A stretch of 64,000 nucleotides of DNA from Nitrobacter sp051912485. Its GTDB lineage: Bacteria > Pseudomonadota > Alphaproteobacteria > Rhizobiales > Xanthobacteraceae. Numbering within the stretch: the first letter of the stretch is position 1; each line of letters starts with the position of its first letter. A program made the translations under genes and the position numbers. Of the stretch, positions 25,629 through 34,080 are shown piece after piece. Under the pieces are notes generated by a model. That model saw nothing but the letters and a program-made list of their open reading frames with translations, was not told the DNA's origin and searched no databases. Where the stretch lies: NCBI RefSeq assembly GCF_051912485.1, contig NZ_CP196822.1, positions 372,001 through 436,000 on the forward strand, given 5' to 3'.

Positions 25629-27004
25629 TGGGCGCCTCCCGCGGCTTCCGGCCGCTCAGCGGTCGCATCACTGCGTTCTGCAGCCATCTGCGTAAACGTC
25701 TTACCCGTCTGCTGAAGGACTGGATCGGCCTTCAAAACTCGAGCCAGGCGGGTCAGGATCACATCGCAATAGATTGGATCGAGCTCGACCCCGTAGCCGA
25801 TCCGACGGGCTTTCGCGGCCGCGACCAGGGTCGACCCCGAGCCGGCAAAACAATCGAGTACGGCGCCCTTTGGCTGTGAGGCGTCCAAAATCGCGTCCGC
25901 AATCATCGCGACCGGCTTCACGGTGGGATGCATGGCAAGATCGGCATCGCGGGTCACCCCGAACGAGGTCGCGCCGGCATAGGTCCAGACGTTTGAGCGG
26001 GCTCGCCCATAGCGGCCCAGTTGAATGTTGTTGATATGGGCGGATTTGCCGACTTTGAAGACATAGACGAATTCATGCTGCGACCGGTAAAGCGATCCCA
26101 TCCCGGCGTTTGTCTTGGCCCAGACGCAGATGTTCTTCAGCTCGGAATAGACGGCTTCGCCAGCCTCCTGGATCTCGAGGGCATGTCGCCAATCCATGCA
26201 CAAATAGTGCAGGGCCCCGTTCAAGGAATAATCGGCCAGGTTCCGGAGAGCGCCAGTCAGGAATGCGACAAACTCACGCCGGGTCATCTCGCCCGAGGCT
26301 TGCACGAATTCGCGGTGCTGGTTCTTGCCAAGCCCGGAGACATGTCCGTCGATCGCGACGTTATAGGGCGGGTCGGCAAAGACCATTTGCGCGCGAGCAT
26401 TGCCCATCAGCGCCGCGAAGGTCTCGGGCTTGGTCGCGTCGCCACAGATCAACCGGTGTGGCCCCACGGTCCAGATGTCGCCAAGTTGCGTGACTGCCGT
26501 TGCGGGCAGCGCCGGCAGCTCATCGGCGGGGTCTGGTGCCGCCTCGCTGTCGGAATTGACGATCAGATCGATCTCGGCGAAGTCAAAACCGGTGATGGTT
26601 ACGTCGAGGTCGCAGTCCAAGATCGCCTCAAAATCCTCTTTGAGAATCTCGACGTCCCAGCCGGCATTCAAGGCGGTTCGATTATCCGCGATCACATAGG
26701 CGCGCAGCTGCGTCGGGCTCAAATGATCGACGCGCAGCACCGGAATGGAATCGACGCCGAGCTGCTTCAGCGCGGCAAAGACCGCGTTGCCCTTCACAAT
26801 GGTATTGTCGCCATCGACCAATAGCGGCAGCGTCAGCCCGAATTCGAGTACGCTGCGCACGAGCTGGTCGATCTGCTTCTCACTATGCGTCCTTGGATTG
26901 CGCGGGTTCGGCTTCAATGCCGATGCCGGCACATATTCGATCTGCTCGGACGGCAGACGCACGATGGCGTTTTTGCCCGACCAGGGTACTTGCTTCACGT
27001 CCAT
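25625..27004 (-). CDS. ParB-domain DNA methyltransferase
   Basis: The 459-residue protein has an N-terminal ParB-like nuclease/regulatory fold (residues 20-115, with ALKPNPRNPRTHSEKQIDQL) and a C-terminal N4/N6-amino methyltransferase. The catalytic motif DPPYNV is at 211-216, HPTVKP at 359-364 and the SAM-binding FAGSGS at 386-391, the beta-class order. GGAGGAGTG precedes the ATG. Such enzymes are common orphan methyltransferases of prophages and integrative elements, and no restriction nuclease is adjacent. It heads an overlapping operon on the minus strand. Confidence 0.93.
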   Translation of the reverse strand: MDVKQVPWSGKNAIVRLPSEQIEYVPASALKPNPRNPRTHSEKQIDQLVRSVLEFGLTLPLLVDGDNTIVKGNAVFAALKQLGVDSIPVLRVDHLSPTQLRAYVIADNRTALNAGWDVEILKEDFEAILDCDLDVTITGFDFAEIDLIVNSDSEAAPDPADELPALPATAVTQLGDIWTVGPHRLICGDATKPETFAALMGNARAQMVFADPPYNVAIDGHVSGLGKNQHREFVQASGEMTRREFVAFLTGALRNLADYSLNGALHYLCMDWRHALEIQEAGEAVYSELKNICVWAKTNAGMGSLYRSQHEFVYVFKVGKSAHINNIQLGRYGRARSNVWTYAGATSFGVTRDADLAMHPTVKPVAMIADAILDASQPKGAVLDCFAGSGSTLVAAAKARRIGYGVELDPIYCDVILTRLARVLKADPVLQQTGKTFTQMAAERSDATAERPEAAGGAQ

Positions 27005-27192
27005 ACTTCACTCCTCCAGTTCGGCTTCGTTAAAACCGGTCGCAAGGTCCCGAAAAGGCGCACAACGCATGCAGATGCACGCGCTTAAAATGTTTCCTTT
27101 TCTGAACCTCGCGTCCGGCTCGATGCCGGTTGTCGCTGTAAATCGATCAGCGACAATGCAGAGCAGGTCTGCAAGGAAGCGAAGTAAGATTG

Positions 27193-27220
27193 CCTATACG
27201 CCGATTGACCTCGGCGTCAA
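27193..27220 (-). promoter_or_regulatory. likely promoter of the methyltransferase operon with internal inverted repeat
   Basis: On the minus strand TTGACG is followed after 16 bases by TATAGG, a reasonable housekeeping promoter. Between and overlapping the boxes, CGCCGA and TCGGCG (27199-27216) form an inverted repeat with a six-base spacer, a plausible operator. Confidence 0.4.
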
Positions 27221-27269
27221 CAGGTTTTGGTGATGCTGCAAACTGCGCCCGTTGTGGCGCGGGCTTCGG

Positions 27270-27434
27270 TTAAAAATTGTCGTTAATACGGAGAGGGAGG
27301 GCCAGCAAAAGTTCAAACCGTCGCTGATGAGCTTCGATTTCATTTTCGTCTGTCACAGCGCTGCTGCCGAAGACCGCAGTTGCTGACTCCGCTTTTGCCG
27401 CGCCATCAAGCGTCCGCGGCTACTGTCCCGCCAT
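27270..27434 (-). pseudogene. small gene broken by an in-frame TAG
   Basis: ATG 27434 follows GGAGG but meets TAG after four codons. The same frame then stays open for 49 codons with protein-like content, LDGAAKAESATAVFGSSAVT and HQRRFELLLALPLRINDNF. The frame is also the same as that of the DUF5681 gene upstream, whose stop is TAG too. A nonsense mutation is the simplest explanation. Confidence 0.4.
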
Positions 27435-27524
27435 AACGAGCCTCCGGCGAAAGCCGAAAGCGTAGGCAACGCGCACCAAGGCCGCGAGATCAACCGGGGA
27501 GCGAAGGTCGTTGCTTCTATTCGC

Positions 27525-28229
27525 CTATGTCTCCTTCTCGCCTGCGACCCGCGGCAACCAGCCTCGTTTGTCGAGTTCACTTTCGAAGCTAGCGAGATGG
27601 CTCTCAATGAGAGATATAATCTTAAAATCGCCGGGAGAATAAGGACAGCCTTGGCGAGCGGACTCTTCCGCATCTAAACGATGCTCATCCAGCATCGTCG
27701 TAAAAATCTTCATGGCTTCAAGAATTTTCTTCAGTGTAGCGAGCTGCTCGGGACCTCGGGGGCCGGTGATTATGACCTCGCCAGTGGAACGGTTGAGGTG
27801 CACGTCATCGGGATGCGGCAAAGGAGGTGGCAGACCGCGATTACGATGAGACTCTGCTAGCGCCGGATAATTATCCTTATAGTCAAGGGCCTCCTTATAT
27901 AGATCAAGCACCTCCGCGCGCTTGGCTTGTTCGGCTTTATCGATCCTGTCGAGAGAAGCCTTTAACGCTAAACGATTGCCGTTGAGGCCCATCGCAGTCT
28001 GCTTTTTCAGCAGCGCTTCTTTAGTGCTGATGCTAGATGTGCGGTTGCCCTCGCGGACCCGAAGCAAGTTTTCCGAGTTTTCTAAAACGAGATCGCCTAA
28101 CGAGAGATTTTGACGGCGCTTTCGCTTTCGGACTTTGCGCGATGAACCCAGCGGGTTGCCACTCTGCCCTTTCTTGAACTGAAAGGCTTTCGGCGGTCGG
28201 CGATAACCGACTTGGTCGTCGTCGGTCAT
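27525..28229 (-). CDS. DUF5681 domain protein
   Basis: ATG 28229 follows GAGGTGACGG; an ATG 13 codons earlier lacks a site. The N-terminus (GYRRPPKAFQFKKGQSGNPL) is the diagnostic DUF5681 motif, found in proteins of prophages and integrative elements of alphaproteobacteria. The rest is basic, then helical. The 234-residue length is usual. Function unknown; a DNA-packaging or replication accessory role is speculation. It follows the methyltransferase promoter divergence by about 300 bases. Confidence 0.8.
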   Translation of the reverse strand: MTDDDQVGYRRPPKAFQFKKGQSGNPLGSSRKVRKRKRRQNLSLGDLVLENSENLLRVREGNRTSSISTKEALLKKQTAMGLNGNRLALKASLDRIDKAEQAKRAEVLDLYKEALDYKDNYPALAESHRNRGLPPPLPHPDDVHLNRSTGEVIITGPRGPEQLATLKKILEAMKIFTTMLDEHRLDAEESARQGCPYSPGDFKIISLIESHLASFESELDKRGWLPRVAGEKET

Positions 28230-28355
28230 GCCGTCACCTCGCGCTCTGGGAGCTTGCGACTTCCGCAAAGGGAGGACAAGATTCGGGTCGCATCAAGGGC
28301 GAGCCGAACACGGCAACACCGGCCGCGAGGGGAGGCATCTGTTTCTGTGAATGCG

Positions 28356-28481
28356 TTACCGCGTTGCGCGGATGAGGCTTGAACGTCTTAGTCTTAGACA
28401 CTTGCTACTCCTGGTCTGGCTCGGAGTAGCCTTTTCGAAGACCGAAAAGGCGAACTCCGAGCGCGGTTGAACGCGCTGCAT
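28356..28481 (-). CDS. small Ser/Arg-rich peptide, 41 aa
   Basis: AAAAGGAGAATCCG before ATG 28481 is an excellent ribosome binding site. The product starts MQRVQPRSEFAFSVFEKATP and is basic at the end. The coding sequence contains a very stable hairpin (28421-28460), so it could be a leader peptide rather than a functional protein. Confidence 0.4.
   Translation of the reverse strand: MQRVQPRSEFAFSVFEKATPSQTRSSKCLRLRRSSLIRATR
28421..28460. other. long hairpin in small ORF
   Basis: TCGGAGT/GCCTTTTCG pairs with CGAAAAGGC/ACTCCGA around the loop AAGAC, giving a 16-bp stem with one small bulge. No T tract follows on either strand, so it is not a simple terminator. Confidence 0.75.
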
Positions 28482-28730
28482 CGGATTCTCCTTTTCTGAC
28501 TTCACGTCGCGGGACGGCTGTACAACGTCCTGCCTAATGCGGTTGCTTGCGAATACACAAGAACGGCAAGAGCGGCCCTTCAAATACCGGGGCGCGGCGA
28601 CAAGGCGGCAATATAGTGTGCAACGTACCCCGGTCAAGCTTTTGTTAATTCAATCAGGGACGATTTCTGGTTGATGAGATCTCAAGACGCGCCTTCATTC
28701 TTCTTGCTGCCAGGTTATCAATTCCCTGCT

Positions 28731-28769
28731 TCACGCCCAAAATTCCCTGCTAATTGCGAGCAGGGAATT
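28731..28769. repeat. inverted and direct repeat of AATTCCCTGCT
   Basis: AATTCCCTGCT (28741-28751) and AGCAGGGAATT (28759-28769) are perfect inverted repeats around seven bases. A further direct copy, ATTCCCTGCT, lies at 28731-28740. It lies downstream of a large serine recombinase, where an attachment or recombination site would be expected. Confidence 0.7.
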
Positions 28770-28961
28770 TGCGTCTAAGACCTGGCATTCGTTATCCTTT
28801 CTCGGGGAATGTCGCTTGTTTTTGCTGGAAAATGGCGCAAAAAGCAGATTAGCAGCGAATTTGTCGGCAATTTGGAAAACCAAACCGGCGAGACCGGTTC
28901 GCATCTGACTGCCTCCGCCACCACCCAGTCTGTTATTTTTCACATTTCCGGAGACTGACGA

Positions 28962-28987
28962 AAAAGGCCCGCTATTGGCGGGCTTTT
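28962..28987. terminator. bidirectional terminator
   Basis: AAAAGGCCCGC, TATT, then GGCGGGCTTTT form a strong stem flanked by A and T tracts, usable from both strands. It lies past the end of the recombinase gene. Confidence 0.7.
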
Positions 28988-29104
28988 CCGCATTTTGATC
29001 TGCGGAGGCGCGGTCTCCGTGACCCGTCTGGGCTGGTTTTGGGGCTCTGTCTCTGCCGCGCAATTTCCCGTTCCTGGGAATCAGGCCGATGAAATAAGGC
29101 ACGG

Positions 29105-30763
29105 TCACCGGTTGGCAGAATCGGCAGCGTCTGTCGGTGCCAGGCCGAGGCGACTCATCTCCTGAGGCCATTCAGCCGGCGCATCCCGGAGGGCAGCGAC
29201 ACCGATCCCGCGCGGGAATCGTCCTTCAACGGCTGCTGTCACAAGGACCGGTGAAAGGAAGGCAAGCGAGATCGTCATATTGATATGTCGCGTGCTGCAA
29301 TGTTGGCGGGCGGCAAGGCTTTCGATTGTCTCGCGACCGTCGACGATCTCCTGAAGCCAAAGCCGGCCGCGGCCGATTGATCGGATGAGAGCCGACCGGC
29401 GTTCGGCCTTCATGGGCCGAGCGCGATGCTCAGGCGTATTCGCCGGCAGCAATATCTCCCGGGTGGGCCTTGATGGCTTCTTCCAGGGCATGACAACGAT
29501 GCGCGAGGTGACAGCGTGATGTTCAGCCGGATCCGGATCGTGGTGGCTCTGGATCTGCTGGATATCATTTTCACCAAACCTCAGATGAAACGCCAACTGG
29601 TTCTTGCGAACCTCAATTCGGGTGACGAACCGCTCAATCGTTTCTCGAGACAACGTATCGTTCGAAAGCGGATCATCTATGTCCGTGTTGGCGATGACCG
29701 CCTTGGAGATCGTGGCTTCGATCTCTGACGCAGGCACACGATTAACAGAGCCAACAGGCTTATCCGTCTGACCCCGGATACAGGGCGCAGAGACGTAATA
29801 GCGATGTCGAACGCGGTCTCGACTGGCATAGGTCAAGATCATCCGATGGCCCGCGTCATCAAACAGCAGCCCGGCAAGGAGGGCACGGGTTCGGATACGT
29901 GTCGTGGTGCGATGTGACCACTGTTCGGTCAGCCTTTGCTGAACAGCATCAAACAGTGCGCGGTCGAGCAGGGCAGGCTGCGACCCTGGGAGGATCTCGC
30001 CCTTGAACTTGACTTCGCCGAGATAGAAACGGTTCCGCAGCATGTAAAACAACGGGCCCTGCCTGAACGGAACGCCCCCTCGCGTTCCGCCTGACGCCAG
30101 CTGCCGGACCTTGGACCGAAAGCCTCGCTCCTTGAGGTCCTTAACGAGGCGGTTGACGCTGCCGATTTCCAGATAGCGCTGAAAAATCAGCCGAACGATA
30201 TTGGCCTCTTCCTCGTTGATGTGAAGTTGTCCATCCTTGAGGATGTAGCCTAGTGGAACCATGCCGCCGACCCACAGCCCTTTGCGTTTAGAGGCAGCAA
30301 TTTTGTCGCGGATGCGCTCGGAGGTGACCTCACGTTCGAACTGCGCAAAGGAAAGAAGGACGTTCAGCGTCAATCGCCCCATTGATGTGGTGGTGTTGAA
30401 TTGCTGCGTGACAGAAACAAAAGAGGTACCATGGGCATCAAACAGTTCGACCAGCTTGGCGAAGTCAGCCAGAGAGCGGGTGAGCCTGTCCACCTTATAG
30501 ACGACGATGATGTGGATCCGGTGTGCCACGACATCTGCAAGCAACTGCTGTAGGGCAGGGCGATCAGTCGATCCGCCAGAGAAACCGCCGTCATCGTATC
30601 GCGCCTTGACCAGCGTCCAGCCGGCATGCGTCTGACTTCGGATATAGGCTTGGGATGCGTCATACTGGGCATCCAGCGAGTTGAACTCCTGATCAAGGCC
30701 AGAGTCGGTGGACACTCGCGTATAGATCGCGCACCGGACGACCCGATTGTCCGCTGGCTTCAT
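29105..30763 (-). CDS. large serine recombinase
   Basis: ATG 30763, overlapping the DUF2924 stop, gives a 552-residue protein. The N-terminal resolvase domain starts CAIYTRVSTD, with catalytic Ser18, and includes DDGGFSGGSTDRPALQQLL and VYKVDRLTRSLADFAKLVE. The recombinase domain follows (PLGYILKDGQ region and FYMLRNRFYLGEVKFKG), then an about 280-residue C-terminal part. These enzymes integrate or excise mobile DNA without IHF-type hosts. It is the last gene of a DUF3489-DUF2924-recombinase unit that recurs in alphaproteobacterial mobile regions. Confidence 0.93.
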   Translation of the reverse strand: MKPADNRVVRCAIYTRVSTDSGLDQEFNSLDAQYDASQAYIRSQTHAGWTLVKARYDDGGFSGGSTDRPALQQLLADVVAHRIHIIVVYKVDRLTRSLADFAKLVELFDAHGTSFVSVTQQFNTTTSMGRLTLNVLLSFAQFEREVTSERIRDKIAASKRKGLWVGGMVPLGYILKDGQLHINEEEANIVRLIFQRYLEIGSVNRLVKDLKERGFRSKVRQLASGGTRGGVPFRQGPLFYMLRNRFYLGEVKFKGEILPGSQPALLDRALFDAVQQRLTEQWSHRTTTRIRTRALLAGLLFDDAGHRMILTYASRDRVRHRYYVSAPCIRGQTDKPVGSVNRVPASEIEATISKAVIANTDIDDPLSNDTLSRETIERFVTRIEVRKNQLAFHLRFGENDIQQIQSHHDPDPAEHHAVTSRIVVMPWKKPSRPTREILLPANTPEHRARPMKAERRSALIRSIGRGRLWLQEIVDGRETIESLAARQHCSTRHINMTISLAFLSPVLVTAAVEGRFPRGIGVAALRDAPAEWPQEMSRLGLAPTDAADSANR

Positions 30764-31272
30764 GGTGGAGACACCTTGCCGGTGCTGGCACGGAGGCCGA
30801 AGAAGCGCGGTCCGTTCCAATTCGTGCCGGTGATGGCGAATGCAATCTTGGACAGGCTGTCGAAGATCTTCCCCTCGAAAGCGAAGCCGGCTTCGACGAC
30901 CATCACCCGATGAAGTTGGCCGTTCCATTCTCGCGTTAGCACAGTGCCGGGAAACATAGCTTGCTTGCGCTGATCCTGGGCCGCTACGAGCGGCAAGATT
31001 TCGTCCAAAGATTGTACGGTAGCCGCACGCTTCAGAAGTTGAACCGTCGCAGCATCGAGATCCCCAAGCGCATCTGCTTGGATGCGATAGGCGAGAATGC
31101 CGAATAGCAAATGCTTGGGCAGGTGCTCTGGGGCTGGGCGCCCCACAACACTCTGCCAGCGGGACTGTAGGCCAATCAGATCGAGACTGCGCAGATGCGC
31201 AATCTCGTCTTCCATCGACAAGCTCATCAGCCTTCGACCGATAGGCTTTCGTGATCCTGGACTTCGCGCCAT
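30760..31272 (-). CDS. DUF2924 family protein
   Basis: The 170 residues contain SRWQSVVGRPAPEHLPKHLL and GTVLTREWNGQLHRVMVVE, then GFAFEGKIFDSLSKIAFAIT and GTNWNGPRFFGL, the DUF2924 signature. The stop overlaps the recombinase start by four bases, so expression is coupled. The family is nearly always next to a serine recombinase and is presumed an accessory factor. Function not established. Confidence 0.88.
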   Translation of the reverse strand: MARSPGSRKPIGRRLMSLSMEDEIAHLRSLDLIGLQSRWQSVVGRPAPEHLPKHLLFGILAYRIQADALGDLDAATVQLLKRAATVQSLDEILPLVAAQDQRKQAMFPGTVLTREWNGQLHRVMVVEAGFAFEGKIFDSLSKIAFAITGTNWNGPRFFGLRASTGKVSPP

Positions 31273-31276
31273 GGCA

Positions 31277-31678
31277 TCAGGCCGCAGCCTTGTCAGGCTT
31301 CGAACCGGTCGACGCGGCGTTTCCAGTTACTTTGTAGATCCGACCGGCTTCAGTAGCTTCCGATGTCAGCGTCAGTTTGAGCTTCTTCCGTATGATACCA
31401 GCGAAGAAGCCGCGCACCGAATGCTGCTGCCAATCCGTGGCCTTCATGATGTCGCCAATCGTTGCGCCCTCAGGCTTCATCAGCATCTCGATGACCCGGG
31501 CTTGCTTGCTGCCGGCGCGGTGCTTCACCGGCTGATCCAACGATCGGGCTGGTGCTGAACTGCTCCTCTTGATGGGTGCAACCTTGGCGGTCTTGGTTGA
31601 CGCACGGCGCGCGGGTCTTGCGCGCCTAGGTGTTATCACTGATCGAGATGGAGTTTTGCGGGATTGTGTTTTGGCCAT
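31277..31678 (-). CDS. DUF3489 family protein
   Basis: The 133 residues have a basic, low-complexity N-terminus and a C-terminal winged-helix-like domain (GSKQARVIEMLMKPEGATIG, then ATDWQQHSVRGFFAGIIRKK), the DUF3489 signature. The domain looks like a DNA-binding regulator. It ends four bases before DUF2924 and starts the three-gene recombination unit. Confidence 0.85.
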   Translation of the reverse strand: MAKTQSRKTPSRSVITPRRARPARRASTKTAKVAPIKRSSSAPARSLDQPVKHRAGSKQARVIEMLMKPEGATIGDIMKATDWQQHSVRGFFAGIIRKKLKLTLTSEATEAGRIYKVTGNAASTGSKPDKAAA

Positions 31679-32005
31679 GTAACGTCTCCGGCTGCTGCAG
31701 CATCATCGCTGCCACCACCGAAGCCCCGTCACGGCAAATACACCGGCGGGGCAGGCTGTTCAGTGGCCGAAGGAGGCACTCAACGCGCCGACAGTAACGC
31801 TCCAATCGCCCAGCAATGCCAGTGGTTTCTGAGCAATCTTGTTGCTCAACAGAGTGCGAGCCCGAGCGCGGTTTGCACCACTATGATGTCAAGAAATTTG
31901 GCTACCCGCATCACCACCGTGCCTGCCGCGTAGGTAGATCCACGTCGAGGAAGAGCGCAGGACGATAACAAGGAACTCTAAATCGGCTCATAGCCGCGAG
32001 GCTTC
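31679..32005. other. upstream region of the recombinase unit
   Basis: No supported gene. It should hold the promoter for the DUF3489-DUF2924-recombinase unit, but I see no clear motif. Confidence 0.35.
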
Positions 32006-32086
32006 TTATCGCCAAGCCATACTTAAGGTGAAAATCAGAAAGACCGCGACTAGGCCTCCAACAACGAGAAACCAATTAAGCCACAT
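32006..32086 (-). CDS. small membrane protein, 26 aa
   Basis: ATG 32086 to TAA 32006 encodes MWLNWFLVVGGLVAVFLIFT followed by LSMAWR, almost entirely a membrane helix. The IS5 element begins eight bases upstream (32094), so the native ribosome binding site and promoter were lost. Call based on composition only. Confidence 0.4.
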   Translation of the reverse strand: MWLNWFLVVGGLVAVFLIFTLSMAWR

Positions 32087-32093
32087 GATTTAG

Positions 32094-33364
32094 CAGTCTG
32101 CTGAAAAACCGCTCGCGCGTGCGAGAATTTGCTGATTCGATTTTCATCGTGAATCGGTGGAGGTTGGGATGCGCGGAGCCTTTGTGGATCAGGGCGGGTT
32201 GTTTTCGTACATCTCGCCGGAGGCGCGGGTGCCGCCGAACCATCCGCTGAGGAAGATCCGGGCGCTGGTCCGTGATGTGCTGGGCGAGTTGAACCGTAGC
32301 TTTGCCAGGCTCTATTCAAGTGAAGGGCGCCCCTCGATCGCGCCGGAGCAATTGCTCAGCGCGCTACTTCTGCAGGTGCTCTACGGCATTCGCTCGGAGC
32401 GCCAATTGATGGAGCAGTTGGACTACAATCTATTGTATCGCTGGTTCGTGGGGCTGTCGCCGGACCATCCGGTCTGGAACCCGACCAGCTTCACGAAGAA
32501 CCGCGAGCGGCTGCAGAACGGCGATGTGTTCACGAAGTTCATGACCAGGCTTTTGAAACACCCTCAGGTCGAGCCGCTGCTCTCGGACGAGCACTTCTCG
32601 GTGGACGGCACGTTGATCGAGGCCTGGGCGTCACAGAAGAGCTTTCGTCCCAAGGATGGCAGCGATGGCGACGACGGCACGAACTTCCACGGTCAGACGC
32701 GCAAGAACGACACCCATGTCAGCACGAGCGATCCCGACAGCCGGCTCTACCGCAAGGCGGCCGGACGCGAGGCCAGGCTCTGCTACATGGGCCACGTCAC
32801 CATGGAGAACCGGCATGGGCTGGCCGTGGCCGGCATCGTCACGCACGCGAGCGGCACCGCCGAGCGCCGCGCCGCGGAGATAATGCTCGAGGCCGAAGGC
32901 AGGAAAGCGGGTCGCCGCATTACCGCCGGTGCGGACAAGGCTTATGACACGGCCGATCATGTGGCCAATCTTCGCGCCATCGACGTCACACCGCATGTGA
33001 CGCAGAACAATGGCATGGGCAAGACCGGCAGGCGCCGCCGGAGCGCTATCGACGCACGGACCACGCGCCATCAGGGCTATGGCATGTCGCAGACGCGCCG
33101 GGCGATGATCGAATGCATCTTCGGCTGGGGCAAGCAGCACGGCACGATGCGCAGGACCAAACATCGTGGCATTTGCCGCGTTGCCGCCGACTTCATGCTC
33201 AACTTGATCGCCTATAACCTGATCCGCGTTCCCAAACTGGTCACGGCATAACCGCGTCGTCGCCAGGACGACAACGACTGCAACGCGCCGCCGAATACAC
33301 ATCATCGCGATGAGGCGTTCCGAGGATCATCGAAGCGGTCAATTTTGGCTTTTTCAGCAAACTG
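32094..33364 (+). mobile_element. intact IS5-family element with TTAG target duplication
   Basis: The ends CAGTCTGCTGAAAAA and, as reverse complement of the right end, CAGTTTGCTGAAAAA are inverted repeats. TTAG flanks both sides (32090-32093 and 33365-33368), matching the YTAR target of the IS5 subgroup. The 1271-bp element holds one complete transposase. Confidence 0.9.
32169..33251 (+). CDS. IS5-family transposase, 360 aa
   Basis: ATG 32169 follows GGAGG. The N-terminal DUF772 region (GRPSIAPEQLLSALLLQVLY) is followed by the DDE catalytic segments FSVDGTLIEAWAS, TAGADKAYDTADH and MIECIFGWGKQHG. The frame is unbroken, and the element has clean ends and target duplication, so it may be active. 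Its ends resemble those of the miniature element at 16512. Confidence 0.93.
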   Translation: MRGAFVDQGGLFSYISPEARVPPNHPLRKIRALVRDVLGELNRSFARLYSSEGRPSIAPEQLLSALLLQVLYGIRSERQLMEQLDYNLLYRWFVGLSPDHPVWNPTSFTKNRERLQNGDVFTKFMTRLLKHPQVEPLLSDEHFSVDGTLIEAWASQKSFRPKDGSDGDDGTNFHGQTRKNDTHVSTSDPDSRLYRKAAGREARLCYMGHVTMENRHGLAVAGIVTHASGTAERRAAEIMLEAEGRKAGRRITAGADKAYDTADHVANLRAIDVTPHVTQNNGMGKTGRRRRSAIDARTTRHQGYGMSQTRRAMIECIFGWGKQHGTMRRTKHRGICRVAADFMLNLIAYNLIRVPKLVTA

Positions 33365-33447
33365 TTAGAGCCTCCCAAGGGAGCGTCTCCCTTTTAGAAT
33401 GTTTAAGCTTGCGCCGTTCACGGCTCGGGACTGATTATCTGCCTGAC

Positions 33448-33488
33448 GGCCATCAATATACCCGGATTTGATTTGCGGATAAGGACAC
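33448..33488 (+). repeat. right-end remnant of the rve-type IS
   Basis: ATCAATATACCCGGATTTGA followed by TTTGCGGATAAGGACA matches the right end of the IS at 9885 with one inserted base. Only about 40 bases remain, directly joined to an ABC-F gene remnant. Confidence 0.65.
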
Positions 33489-33620
33489 GACCGACATTTC
33501 CTCAGCGTCCTCTCCAATCGCGTGCTGGAGCTGACGCCCGAGGGCATCCAACAGTATGGCGGCGGCTACACCGAATACGTCGCACGCACCGGCCAGGAAG
33601 CGCCGGGGCTGCGCAGCTAA
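33489..33620 (+). pseudogene. ABC-F ATPase, C-terminal remnant
   Basis: The frame reads DRHFLSVLSNRVLELTPEGI and then GGGYTEYVARTGQEAPGLRS before TAA 33618. This is the end of an ABC-F protein after its second ATPase domain (HDR-FL motif). All upstream sequence was removed, apparently by the rve-type IS whose right end lies immediately before it. Confidence 0.75.
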
Positions 33621-33717
33621 CGCCGCGGCCCGCGCCTTGACTCATCTATCCGGTTCGCTGAGAAATTGCCGATGCCGCAAACGTTTATAACGTTTTCCTG
33701 AGTACCTTCGACAGCGC

Positions 33718-33918
33718 TCACGCAGCGGTAGCCATGTTCCACGATGTGTTATGAACCGTGAAGTGGGCTTCGAGCTCCGTCATCGCGAGACGCTCATATT
33801 CATAGGCTTGCGCCAGGAGCGTCGATCTTTGCGCAGGACGGAACGCCGCAGTCTGACGATAGAGCGAAGCGATGGTGCGATATCGACGCACGTTTTCAAG
33901 GACAGCGTTCCCACTCAT
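33718..33918 (-). CDS. conserved hypothetical protein, 66 aa
   Basis: ATG 33918 gives MSGNAVLENVRRYRTIASLY, then QTAAFRPAQRSTLLAQAYEY and ERLAMTELEAHF, a helical protein typical of short rhizobial hypotheticals. An ATG 13 codons upstream is possible. The ribosome binding site is weak. Function unknown. Confidence 0.5.
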   Translation of the reverse strand: MSGNAVLENVRRYRTIASLYRQTAAFRPAQRSTLLAQAYEYERLAMTELEAHFTVHNTSWNMATAA

Positions 33919-34080
33919 ACAACAACCCCGTTTCCTGTTGACCCGGAGACTATGCAACGAGCGATTTTCGAAATCGTTAGCGGATTTGACAGCCAGAGCG
34001 AATGGTTTGTGAACTGTTATCGGAAGGCGACCAAAGGCCGCAATTGTTGCTTACGTCGCCGCCTATTTGGGAGATACGTC

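Larger units (their letters stand above)
28489..29104. other. recombinase downstream region with repeats
   Basis: The region is AT-richer in part and contains the inverted repeat at 28741-28769 and a terminator at 28962-28987. No gene is supported; the longest minus-strand frame looks random. Confidence 0.4.

Noticed and set aside
29516..29728. plus-strand 70-codon frame inside the recombinase
   Set aside because: Antisense to a conserved coding region; no ribosome binding site.
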